Program-made: the position numbers and the translations under genes
Shown: positions 16,628-25,300 of the stretch, piece after piece
How positions within the stretch are numbered: the stretch's first letter is position 1
Layout of the letters: every line of letters begins with the position of its first letter
NCBI GenBank assembly: GCA_029202485.1
Contig: CP119313.1
Span: 3,472,001 to 3,536,000 of the forward strand
Direction of reading: 5' to 3'
DNA from: Candidatus Pedobacter colombiensis
GTDB lineage: Bacteria > Bacteroidota > Bacteroidia > Sphingobacteriales > Sphingobacteriaceae
DNA length: 64,000 bases
The notes under the pieces: model-generated
The model's input: only the letters and a program-made list of their open reading frames with translations
The model's database searches: none
What the model was told of the DNA's origin: nothing

Positions 16628-17599
16628 ATGAAAATTTTAAAAATACTCGGGATCGTCATCGCAATTGTAATTGTTCTTGCTTTCGCCGGTGGTTTGTACA
16701 TTCACAGTGCTTTACCGGATACTGGAGCAGCATCAATAGTAAAAATTGAACCAACTCCAGCTCGCTTAGAACGCGGTCGTTACCTGGCAAATCATGTGTC
16801 AGCTTGTATGGATTGTCATGCCACTCGCAACTGGGCTTTATATTCAGGTCCACCCCTAAGTGAATCTTTGGGCAAAGGCGGTGAGCTTTTTGATGAAAAC
16901 ATGGGATTTCCGGGGAAAATTTACGCAGCCAATATTACCCCACATGCACTAGGGAATTGGACTGACGGAGAAATTTTAAGAGCCATTACTACAGGTGTTA
17001 ATAAAAATGGAAAAGCTTTATTTCCTTTGATGGGATACCAAAGATTTGGAAAAATGGATAAAGAAGATATTTATAGCATCATTGTCTATATCCGCAGCTT
17101 AAAACCAATAAGAAATGAAGTACCAAATACCGAATTAAATTTCCCTGTAAGCCTGATCAATAACACGATGCCTAGACCTGCAGATTTTCAAAAAATCCCA
17201 GCCATGCAGGATACAGTTAGATATGGAGCTTATCTGGTTAATGCCGCCGGATGTGTGGAATGTCATAGTAAAACTGACAAGGGTGCCGTTATAGCTGGCA
17301 CTGAATTTGGAGGTGGGATGGAATTTAAACAACCTGGTGGTATCATCCGATCTTGCAATATTACCATGCATAAAACTAATGGATTGGGTAATTGGACAAA
17401 GGAAATGTTTGTCCAAAAATTTAAGATGTATGCCGATAGTAACAATAAATTACCTGCCATGAATAAGAATGAATTAAACACTCCTATGCCATGGACTATG
17501 TTTGCCGGAATGACTAAGGACGACCTGGGAGCTATATATACATATTTAAAAAGCTTAAAGCCCCTGGACAACAAAGTGGAAACAAGAAGCAGTTTATAA
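16628..17599 (+). CDS. membrane-anchored diheme cytochrome c
   Basis: A 323-residue protein with an N-terminal uncleaved-looking membrane helix (residues 5-24) and two class I cytochrome c domains. The haem-binding motifs are CMDCH at C60-H64 and CVECH at C209-H213. Methionines after each domain (near PLMGYQRF and MPWTMFAGM) are candidate axial ligands. Similar proteins act as periplasmic electron carriers for dehydrogenases or as the cytochrome subunit of alcohol/sugar dehydrogenases. No dehydrogenase gene is adjacent, so the partner is unknown. Confidence 0.88.
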   Translation: MKILKILGIVIAIVIVLAFAGGLYIHSALPDTGAASIVKIEPTPARLERGRYLANHVSACMDCHATRNWALYSGPPLSESLGKGGELFDENMGFPGKIYAANITPHALGNWTDGEILRAITTGVNKNGKALFPLMGYQRFGKMDKEDIYSIIVYIRSLKPIRNEVPNTELNFPVSLINNTMPRPADFQKIPAMQDTVRYGAYLVNAAGCVECHSKTDKGAVIAGTEFGGGMEFKQPGGIIRSCNITMHKTNGLGNWTKEMFVQKFKMYADSNNKLPAMNKNELNTPMPWTMFAGMTKDDLGAIYTYLKSLKPLDNKVETRSSL

Positions 17600-17691
17600 A
17601 TTATTATTTTTAATTTGCTTTACATTATTGTTGAATATTTGTTATTTTTAACTATAATTACCACTTTATTCTAATTTAAATTAACATTGCA

Positions 17692-17883
17692 ATGCCAGAA
17701 GGAACAGTAAAATTTTTTAATGAGTCAAAAGGATTTGGATTCATCGTACCATCAAATGGTGACCCGGAAATATTTGTACACGTTACAGGCCTTATTGATA
17801 AGGTAAGAGAAAACGACCACGTTACTTACGAGGTTGAAAATGGTAAAAAGGGCTTAAATGCTACGAAAGTAAAACTTAGCTAG
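17692..17883 (+). CDS. cold-shock domain protein (CspA family)
   Basis: The 63-residue protein is a single cold-shock OB-fold that binds single-stranded RNA or DNA. RNP1 reads KGFGFI (residues 13-18) and RNP2 reads EIFVHV (residues 26-31). Its length is close to the family's usual 65-70 residues. A strong terminator follows 13 bases after the stop codon, so it is a single-gene transcript. Confidence 0.95.
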   Translation: MPEGTVKFFNESKGFGFIVPSNGDPEIFVHVTGLIDKVRENDHVTYEVENGKKGLNATKVKLS

Positions 17884-17896
17884 GCCTAAGACATCA

Positions 17897-17931
17897 AAAA
17901 AAGCATCCTTTTTTATAAGGGTGCTTTTTTT
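17897..17931. terminator. bidirectional terminator after the cold-shock gene
   Basis: A 14-bp stem (17897-17910 with 17917-17930, one G-U pair) encloses the loop TTTTAT. The A-run on the left arm and T-run on the right make it usable by both the cold-shock gene and the convergent AAA ATPase gene. Confidence 0.85.
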
Positions 17932-17962
17932 ATTTCCGACCTTTTTATCTAAATAATGTCTT

Positions 17963-18739
17963 TTAAATGTCCTTTTTGTTTTCCCTCTTGAATTCTTTTT
18001 TAACCCCTTCCAAAAGCTCTTCGCTTTTTATCATTGTATCATTTCGTCTAAGAGCTGACAAGGCACAATAGCGTGCTACATTCATAATTGATCCGCCAGA
18101 CAATTTATATTGTTCTGAAATTTGATGCAGATCAATGTCGTTATTCAGGCTGACAGTACCAGCAAATGCATTTTTCCAAATCTGATAACGTTCTACAGCT
18201 GAAGGCATTTTAAAATTAACGATCGACTGAAACCTTCTGATAAATGCATTATCCATATTTTCCTTCGAATTGGAAGTCAAGATCAGTATACCTGGGAATT
18301 CTTCAATCTTTTGCAGCAAATAAGCAACTTCTTGATTTGCATACCGATCATGAGCACCTTTAACAGAAGATCTTTTTCCAAATAATGCATCTGCCTCATC
18401 AAAAAATAAGATCCAACCGTTATTTGTTGCAGTGTCGAATATTCTATCTAGTTTTTCTTTAGTTTCATCAATATGCTTAGACACAATCCTTGATAAATCT
18501 ACCCTATAAACATCGCGCTGTACAGTTTTTCCTATTAACATTGCTGCCAATGTTTTTCCTGTGCCAGGCGAGCCAAAGAAAAACGTTTTCATCGATGTTT
18601 GCCCTTGGATAAGTTGTTTACTAATTTCTTCTAACCGCTCACGAATTGTATGATCTAAAATGATATCATTCCAGCTCAAGTTCGTGGTTATTTTCTGAGC
18701 AAAGGGAATACTGTTTTCAGGTTCCATTTTAGATTCCAT
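17963..18739 (-). CDS. AAA+ ATPase, stand-alone
   Basis: The 258-residue protein is one AAA module: Walker A GSPGTGKT (about residues 55-62), Walker B LFFDEADALFG (about 110-120), sensor 1 TSNSKEN (about 154-160) and an arginine-finger-like RRFQSIVNF. It resembles the small ATPases seen with contractile injection systems and the FtsH/Cdc48 type. No sheath, tube, baseplate or protease gene is near. The role is unknown: remodelling of some protein complex in the cytoplasm is the general expectation. Start at ATG 18739; ATG 18727 is possible. Confidence 0.8.
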   Translation of the reverse strand: MESKMEPENSIPFAQKITTNLSWNDIILDHTIRERLEEISKQLIQGQTSMKTFFFGSPGTGKTLAAMLIGKTVQRDVYRVDLSRIVSKHIDETKEKLDRIFDTATNNGWILFFDEADALFGKRSSVKGAHDRYANQEVAYLLQKIEEFPGILILTSNSKENMDNAFIRRFQSIVNFKMPSAVERYQIWKNAFAGTVSLNNDIDLHQISEQYKLSGGSIMNVARYCALSALRRNDTMIKSEELLEGVKKEFKRENKKDI

Positions 18740-18974
18740 AGTTCATGATTTTTGGTAAATAAATGTACAAAAATCGTGCAGCTACTATTCTTAAAAAATA
18801 AATCAGAATTATTGAGTTAAGAGCAGTCCGTGTTAGACACTAACTATTTTATGGGTGAGTTGATTGAACAAGGTTATTTTCAAAAAAATTGGATAAAGTA
18901 ACGTTTTTGTAAAAAAGCAGATTGTTTCATCAGCCTACAAAATATCAATATTTCGAAAATAAACCATTTAAATC
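18740..18974. other. gap between AAA ATPase gene and tRNA-His terminator
   Basis: A+T-rich, no gene supported. A stop-free run of 26 codons at about 18820-18900 was noticed but is within chance expectation. Confidence 0.4.
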
Positions 18975-19006
18975 AAAAAAAGCAGTTCCAAAAAAGAACT
19001 GCTTTT
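18975..19006 (-). terminator. terminator of tRNA-His
   Basis: AAAAGCAGTTC (18978-18988) pairs with GAACTGCTTTT (18996-19006). On the minus strand the hairpin is followed by seven T, and it lies six bases downstream of the tRNA 3' end. Confidence 0.85.
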
Positions 19007-19011
19007 AAAAC

Positions 19012-19089
19012 TGGGGTGGAATATGGGGCTCGAACCCACGACCCTCGGTACCACAAACCGATGCTCTAACCAACTGAGCTAAAACCACC
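19012..19089 (-). tRNA. tRNA-His (GTG)
   Basis: Read on the minus strand, the D-arm (GCTC/GAGC), anticodon arm (TCGGT, loop TTGTGGT, ACCGA) and T-arm (GTGGG, TTCGAGC, CCCAT) are all present. The anticodon GTG gives histidine. The extra G(-1) opposite C73, a histidine identity element, is at 19089, and CCA is encoded at 19014-19012. The acceptor stem has T opposite T at positions 5-68 and 6-67, which is unusual. Confidence 0.9.
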
Positions 19090-19107
19090 ATGTTTTTTTC
19101 AACGCTA

Positions 19108-19137
19108 CAAAAGTACGATTAAAAACATTTTATTCAA
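19108..19137 (-). promoter_or_regulatory. tRNA-His promoter, TTG-N19-TACTTTTG
   Basis: On the minus strand TTG (19137-19135) and TACTTTTG (19115-19108) are 19 bases apart, a good Bacteroidetes promoter, ending 18 bases before the mature tRNA 5' end. Confidence 0.7.
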
Positions 19138-19228
19138 ATATTTTTAATCATTATCCTAAACATTTTTCTTAACCAATTATATTTCAGCTATTTTATTTTA
19201 CATAGAAATATTAATTACTCCTTGCAAA

Positions 19229-19258
19229 TTGCTTTTAAAGCTTAAAAAGGTAGATTTG
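19229..19258 (+). promoter_or_regulatory. rnhA promoter, TTG-N19-TAGATTTG
   Basis: TTG (19229-19231) and TAGATTTG (19251-19258) with 19 bases between fit the consensus. The ATG at 19267 is only eight bases after the -7 box, so the mRNA should have almost no leader. Confidence 0.7.
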
Positions 19259-19266
19259 TTTCAAAT

Positions 19267-19740
19267 ATGATTGAAATATATACAGACGGAGCAGCAAGTG
19301 GAAATCCCGGACCAGGTGGTTATGGCGTAATTTTAAGATCTGGACAACACTATAAAGAATTGAGTGCAGGCTTTAGAATGACTACCAACAATAGAATGGA
19401 GCTACTCGCTGTGATTGTAGCACTACAGGCTTTAAAAACACCCGGACAGCAAGTCACTATATTTTCTGACTCCAAGTATGTAATTGATTCAATAGAAAAG
19501 AAATGGGTATTTGGATGGTTAAAGACTGGTTTTAAAGGAAAAAAAAACAAAGACCTTTGGATGCGCTTTTTAAATGTATATAAATTACACGATGTTAAAT
19601 TTGTATGGGTTAAAGGTCATAATAATCATCCGGAAAATGAACGCTGTGATCAGCTTGCCGTAGCAGCATCAAAAAACAAAGCTACACAAGCTATTGATGT
19701 AGAATTTGAAGCAGAAAGAAACAATCCTTCATTACTTTAG
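19267..19740 (+). CDS. rnhA: ribonuclease HI
   Basis: The 157-residue protein matches RNase HI, which cuts RNA in RNA:DNA hybrids. The catalytic carboxylates are D7 (YTDGAASGNPGPGGYG), E45 (TTNNRMELLA), D68 (FSDSKYVID) and D128 (NERCDQLA), with H118 in VKGHNNHP. It has the basic-protrusion region (KTGFKGKKNKDLW) of the E. coli type. It is a single gene with its own promoter and a terminator shared with the convergent fbp operon. Confidence 0.96.
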   Translation: MIEIYTDGAASGNPGPGGYGVILRSGQHYKELSAGFRMTTNNRMELLAVIVALQALKTPGQQVTIFSDSKYVIDSIEKKWVFGWLKTGFKGKKNKDLWMRFLNVYKLHDVKFVWVKGHNNHPENERCDQLAVAASKNKATQAIDVEFEAERNNPSLL

Positions 19741-19777
19741 TAAAGAGTTCGACCTAAATAATCTGCTCCAGAATATA

Positions 19778-19811
19778 AAAGGCCTTATCACTTTCAAACG
19801 ATAAGGCCTTT
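19778..19811. terminator. bidirectional terminator between rnhA and fbp
   Basis: AAAGGCCTTATC (19778-19789) pairs perfectly with GATAAGGCCTTT (19800-19811), with a 10-base loop. It separates the convergent rnhA and fbp genes and can serve both. Confidence 0.85.
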
Positions 19812-19834
19812 CTAATTAATTTTTATAAATCTTT

Positions 19835-20920
19835 TTAATCGGCACTGCCATTTACAGGTATCGCATCTACATTAATTTTCACTGCATTTCCATTAACTGT
19901 AGCATTATTCTTTTCCGCAGAGTACTGAACCATTAAATCTTCTGCAACCTTAACCATTGCTGGCGACCCGATAAAGATAGAAGTACGTTGGTGCAACTCT
20001 GTAGGCTCAATTTCCAATATTCTATTAAATCCATCAGAAGCTACTCCTCCAGCCTGTTCAACGATAAAGGCCATTGGATTACATTCATAAAGTAACCTTA
20101 GCTTCCCATTCGGAGAACTGGAAGTGGTTGGATAAATATAAATACCGCCTTTGATCAGATTCCGATGTATATCGCCCACCATGGAACCAATATACCTTGA
20201 TGTATAAGGTCTGTTAGTCGCTTTATCCTCCACCTGAGCATATTTAATGTATTTTTTCACACCTTCCGGAAAGTGAACATAGTTACCTTCATTGATAGAA
20301 TAGATATTGCCATTCTCAGGTATTTTCAAATTCGGATGCGACAAACAAAACTCACCTATGGAAGGATCTAAAGTAAAACCGTTCACTCCTTTTCCTGTAG
20401 TATATACAAGCATAGTCGATGATCCATAGATCACATAACCTGCCGCAACCTGCTGAGTACCTTTTTGCAACACATCAGCTAATGTTGCCATACCCTCGGT
20501 TGATTTCCTTCTATAAATAGAAAAGATTGTTCCGACAGCAACATTTACATCAATATTTGATGAACCATCCAATGGATCAATACAAACAATATACTTGGCA
20601 TTTTTTGATACCGGAGAATCAATAGGTACAAAGTCGTCCTCTTCTTCTGTAGCTACAATACAACATTCGCCACCACTTGTAAGCGCGCTGATAAACTGTG
20701 TATTAGCAAATACATCTAATTTTTGCTGTCCTTCGCCCTGTATATTGACTGTCCCGGCTGAACCTAAAATATCTACCAAACCAGCTTTGTTTACTTCACG
20801 GTTTACTATTTTGGCCGCAATCCCGATATCTCTCAGCAATCTGGAAAGCTCCCCTTTTGCATAAGAGAAATCAGCTTGTTTCTCGATTATGAATTGACCA
20901 AGTGTTTTTATACCCGACAT
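19835..20920 (-). CDS. fbp: class I fructose-1,6-bisphosphatase
   Basis: The 361-residue enzyme hydrolyses fructose-1,6-bisphosphate to fructose-6-phosphate in gluconeogenesis. The metal-binding signature DPLDGSSNIDVNVAVGT is at about residues 114-130, and the phosphate-binding TSRYIGSMVGDIHRNL near 240 and GKLRLLYECNPMAFI near 271 follow the family. The C-terminal tail of about 25 residues is asparagine- and alanine-rich and poorly conserved. It is the last gene of a trmN6-phosphoesterase-fbp run, 21 bases after the previous gene. Confidence 0.95.
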   Translation of the reverse strand: MSGIKTLGQFIIEKQADFSYAKGELSRLLRDIGIAAKIVNREVNKAGLVDILGSAGTVNIQGEGQQKLDVFANTQFISALTSGGECCIVATEEEDDFVPIDSPVSKNAKYIVCIDPLDGSSNIDVNVAVGTIFSIYRRKSTEGMATLADVLQKGTQQVAAGYVIYGSSTMLVYTTGKGVNGFTLDPSIGEFCLSHPNLKIPENGNIYSINEGNYVHFPEGVKKYIKYAQVEDKATNRPYTSRYIGSMVGDIHRNLIKGGIYIYPTTSSSPNGKLRLLYECNPMAFIVEQAGGVASDGFNRILEIEPTELHQRTSIFIGSPAMVKVAEDLMVQYSAEKNNATVNGNAVKINVDAIPVNGSAD

Positions 20921-20941
20921 ATACTTAGTGTATTTTATACG

Positions 20942-21433
20942 TTATCTATTGCCTATTTCTATAGCGGCTAAGGTATGTATTTTTTCTTCCGAAATACAAA
21001 ACTTAACCAAAGTTTTTACTCTGTGCCAACCAGAATTACCAGCTGCACCGGGATTTATATGCAGACAATTTATTTTTTTATCATACATAACTTTTAAAAT
21101 ATGTGAATGTCCGGAGATGAATAACATCGGAGGCTTAGTGTAAATTTCACTCTTCACCTGGGGTGCATATCGACCTGGATATCCCCCAATATGTGTCATC
21201 CATACATCCACCTGTTCACAGTAAAAACGAAGGTGTTCCGGATACACAGCACGAATCTCTTTATCGTCGATATTTCCATAAACACCCCTCAAAGGTTTAA
21301 AGGCTGCAAGGCGTTCAGCTACATCAGGCCCAAAATCCCCGGCATGCCATATCTCATCACAATCATCAAAGTGCTTAAAAACAGCATCATCTAAAAATCC
21401 GTGCGTATCTGACATCAGTCCAATTTTTTTCAT
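20942..21433 (-). CDS. YfcE/MJ0936-family metallophosphoesterase
   Basis: A 163-residue calcineurin-like phosphoesterase. The metal-binding motifs are SDTHG (residues 8-12), HAGDFG (about 31-36), GNID (about 54-57), THIGG (about 80-84) and SGHSHI (about 107-112). Family members hydrolyse phosphodiesters such as p-nitrophenyl model compounds; the natural substrate is unknown. It lies six bases after trmN6 and is probably cotranscribed with it and fbp. Confidence 0.88.
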   Translation of the reverse strand: MKKIGLMSDTHGFLDDAVFKHFDDCDEIWHAGDFGPDVAERLAAFKPLRGVYGNIDDKEIRAVYPEHLRFYCEQVDVWMTHIGGYPGRYAPQVKSEIYTKPPMLFISGHSHILKVMYDKKINCLHINPGAAGNSGWHRVKTLVKFCISEEKIHTLAAIEIGNR

Positions 21434-21439
21434 AGTCTA

Positions 21440-22144
21440 TTAGAAAGCTAGAAAAAAGTCTTTTAACAGCTGTTTGTAAGTAGCTGTATAAACACCTTCC
21501 GTTTCATAAATGTTTAAATTTTTATGCAGAGTTATCTGACCCGTATAATCAAGACAAACGATCCACCTGAATTCAGGTTTACTATCGTCCGAATGAAGGT
21601 GAACCACTACAGATGGAGATAAACCATAAGCAAAAGCGATCTTAACCATATACTCTGCTTGCTTTACAGGCAAAATAAACCAGAAACTTCCTGATTTATC
21701 CAATAATTCGGCTACACGTTTCAACATAGATTCAAAAAACTGTGCACCCGCATGTCTGGCAATCCCTTTTCTGTGTTCCTGGTTTTTAAGGTCATTCACA
21801 AAATATGGAGGATTTGAAACCACAAGATCATATTTTCTGTCTGTTTGAAATAGAGAAATATCATTATGATGCGCATTGCAATTGGCAGCAAAAACCGAAT
21901 TGTTAAAATTACCCTTGGCTGCAAGTGCAGCCTGTTCATCAATTTCAACCGCATCAACCTGAGCATCCTCGAAACGCTGTGCCAGCATCATCGCAATCAC
22001 TCCGGTTCCCGTTCCAATATCAAGAATTTGCTTCGCTCCTTCCTGAGCTGCAATGGCTCCAAGCAATACCCCATCGGTATTAATTTTCATGGCACAGCCC
22101 GACTGGTTTACTTCAAATTTTTTAAACTTAAAAACACTCCCCAT
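21440..22144 (-). CDS. trmN6: tRNA1(Val) (adenine(37)-N6)-methyltransferase
   Basis: The 234-residue protein matches TrmN6/YfiC, which makes m6A37 in tRNA-Val. It has the SAM-binding motif LDIGTGTGVIAMML (about residues 40-53) and the N6-adenine methylase motif NPPYF (about 109-113), followed by RKGIARH. The frame extends to a TTG at 22156, but the ATG at 22144 gives the normal N terminus (MGSVFKFKKF). It heads the operon; a TAnnTTTG box lies upstream on the same strand. Confidence 0.9.
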   Translation of the reverse strand: MGSVFKFKKFEVNQSGCAMKINTDGVLLGAIAAQEGAKQILDIGTGTGVIAMMLAQRFEDAQVDAVEIDEQAALAAKGNFNNSVFAANCNAHHNDISLFQTDRKYDLVVSNPPYFVNDLKNQEHRKGIARHAGAQFFESMLKRVAELLDKSGSFWFILPVKQAEYMVKIAFAYGLSPSVVVHLHSDDSKPEFRWIVCLDYTGQITLHKNLNIYETEGVYTATYKQLLKDFFLAF

Positions 22145-22192
22145 AAACTCATGCAATCATGTAAAATGGTTATTTTCTCTTAAAAACCATCA

Positions 22193-22200
22193 CAAAGCTA
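22193..22200 (-). promoter_or_regulatory. -7 box of the trmN6-fbp operon
   Basis: The minus strand reads TAGCTTTG, a match to TAnnTTTG, about 50 bases before the trmN6 start codon. No good -33 TTG at the right distance was found, so this is only a candidate. Confidence 0.45.
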
Positions 22201-22283
22201 AAGAAATCTAACAAAACCGTCAGATACTGCAATAAAATGAATGATATATTACACACGATCACACTGTTTTAAAATTTTAACGT

Positions 22284-22291
22284 TAAATTTG
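22284..22291 (+). promoter_or_regulatory. -7 box of purL
   Basis: TAAATTTG matches TAnnTTTG. It sits inside the longest possible purL frame (open from 22241) and 18 bases before the ATG at 22310, so it supports 22310 as the true start. The -33 element is weak. Confidence 0.5.
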
Positions 22292-22309
22292 CATCTTCAA
22301 AAAAAAAGC

Positions 22310-25300
22310 ATGATTTATTTCTTCTTAAGCCCATCCAATACGGTTTTCGCTTTACAAATAGAACGAAACCTATTCACAACTGATATTACTAAACTAGAAT
22401 GGCTGTTTGGCGGCGCAAAACTACAGCAAGAAAAAACATTAACTGATTTTTTTGTTGGCCCTCGCGCTGCAATGGTAACCCCATGGAGCACCAACGCTGT
22501 AGAGATTACTCAAAATATGGATATTCAGGACATTATCCGTATTGAGGAGTTTCAAAAAGTAGACGAGAATTTTGCAGGCTTCGATCCAATGCTTTCGCAA
22601 AAATACGATCAGCTTGATCAGGATATATATACCATAAATATACAGCCAGAACCTATCCTTCAAATTACTGACATTGCAGCTTACAACAAGCAGGAAGGTC
22701 TTTCATTAAGCGAGGAGGAAGTAGATTATTTAAACGCGCTGTCTGAAAGACTGGGCAGACCACTTACCGATTCAGAAGTATTCGGCTTCTCACAGGTTAA
22801 CTCCGAGCATTGCCGTCATAAAATATTTAATGGTAAATTTGTGATCGATGGTGTAGAGCAACCTACATCATTATTTAAGCTGATCCGTAAGACTTCAGAA
22901 GAAAATCCTAATGATATTGTTTCTGCCTATAAAGACAATGTAGCCTTTATTAAAGGTCCAAAAATTCAGCAATTTGCGCCTAAACGTGCCGATATACCTG
23001 ATTATTATGCTTTAAGTGATTTCGAATCTGTAATCTCTATCAAAGCGGAAACACATAATTTCCCAACAACAGTTGAACCTTTTAATGGTGCAGCGACCGG
23101 ATCCGGTGGTGAGATCAGAGACAGGCTAGCTGGTGGACAGGGTTCTTTACCACTTGCGGGTACTGCAGTATACATGACTGCTTTATCAAGATTGGAAGAA
23201 AACCGTCCGTGGGAAAAAGGAGTTGAGGAAAGAGCCTGGTTATACCAGACTCCAATGGACATCCTGATCAAAGCATCTAACGGAGCTACTGACTTTGGAA
23301 ATAAATTCGGACAACCACTGATCACAGGATCTGTGTTAACATTTGAGCATGAAGAAGATTCGCGCAAGTTAGGATTCGATAAAGTAATCATGCTTGCAGG
23401 TGGTGTAGGTTATGGAAAAGCTAGCCAGGCACAAAAACACAAACCTTCAACCGGCGACAAAATTGTTATCCTGGGTGGAGAAAATTATAGAATTGGGATG
23501 GGTGGTGCAGCAGTATCCTCTGCCGACACAGGTGCTCTAGGTTCCGGAATTGAATTAAATGCAATTCAACGTTCAAATCCTGAAATGCAAAAAAGAGCAG
23601 CCAATGCAGTGCGCGGTATGGTAGAGAGTGACCACAACAGCATTATATCTATACATGATCATGGTGCAGGTGGACACTTAAACTGTCTTTCGGAATTGGT
23701 TGAAGAAATCGGGGGGAAGATCGATCTGGATAAACTTCCTGTAGGAGACCCTACCCTATCATCAAAAGAAATCATTGGTAACGAATCACAAGAGCGTATG
23801 GGCTTAGTGATTGGTCAAAAAGATATAGATACCCTTCAAAAAATTGCAGATCGCGAGCGTTCTCCAATGTACACAGTAGGTACAGTAACAGGAGATCATC
23901 GTTTCACTTTCGAATCGGCAACAACAGGTGTTAAACCTATGGATCTAGAACTGAAAGACATGTTCGGCAGTTCTCCGAAGGTGATTATGGACGATAAAAC
24001 CATAGACAGAAAATACCAGCCTGTTGTTTATGATTCGAACCTGTTGAACGAATACCTTGAACAAGTATTACAGTTGGAGGCAGTAGCTTCAAAAGACTGG
24101 TTAACAAATAAGGTTGACCGTTGTGTGGGTGGCCGTGTAGCCAAGCAACAATGTGCCGGCCCCTTACAATTGCCACTAAACAACTGTGGTGTAATGGCTT
24201 TGGATTTCCAAGGAAAAGAAGGCATAGCTACATCTGTAGGCCACGCTCCTCTCTCAGCCTTGATTGATGCTGCCGCAGGTAGCCGCATTGCCATTGCAGA
24301 ATCACTTTCAAACATTGTATGGGCACCATTAAAAGATGGACTGAAAAGTGTATCACTTTCGGCCAACTGGATGTGGGCTTGTAAAAATGAAGGTGAAGAT
24401 GCAAGGTTATATGAAGCTGTAAAAGCATGTTCTGATTTTGCAATCAGTCTTGGAATCAATATTCCAACAGGAAAAGATTCCCTGTCAATGAAGCAGAAAT
24501 ACAAAGATGGCGATGTAATTGCACCAGGTACAGTGATAATCTCTGCAGGTGGTAACTGCGATAATATTACTCAGGTTGTTGAACCGGTATTACAAAAAAA
24601 TGGAGGGTCAATTTATTACATCAACCTTTCTAATGACACTTACAAATTGGGTGGTTCTTCATTCGCTCAAATTTTAAATAAAATTGGCAACGAAACACCT
24701 GATGTAAAAGATGCAGCTCAATTTAAAAATGCATTTAATACTATTCAGCAGTTAATTAAAGAAGAAAAAATACAAGCTGGACATGATATAGGCAGCGGGG
24801 GTTTAATCACAACCCTCCTGGAGCTTTGCTTTGCAGATCGTGATCTGGGTGCAAATATCGACCTATCCGCTTTAGGCGAGCAGGATAATGTTAAATTACT
24901 TTTCTCAGAAAATATCGGTATCGTATTCCAGGCTGATATAGCGGTTGAAGCTACGCTTGAAGCAAATGGAATTGCTTACCATAAAATCGGAAAAGTTAGC
25001 AACTCAGCTACACTGACCATTAAAAATGGCGCTGAAGCTTCATTAAACTTCGACATTGATCACTTACGTGATGTATGGTTTAAAACCTCTTATCTATTAG
25101 ATAAAAAACAAAGTGGACCGGTTAAAGCTAAAGAGCGTTTTGACAACTACAAAAACCATATATTAAAATACACCTTCCCTACCCAGTTTGACGGAAAGAA
25201 ACCTGCTATTGACGAAAGCAAACCTCGCCCTAAAGCTGCCATCCTTCGCGAAAAAGGAAGTAACTCTGAACGCGAATTGGCTAATGCCATGTATCTGGCA

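Noticed and set aside
17963..18739. Contractile injection system locus
   Set aside because: Only an AAA ATPase is present; no sheath, tube, baseplate or spike gene is in the window.
18820..18901. Short stop-free stretch, possible gene remnant
   Set aside because: About 26 codons is within chance for this composition, and no similarity is recognised.
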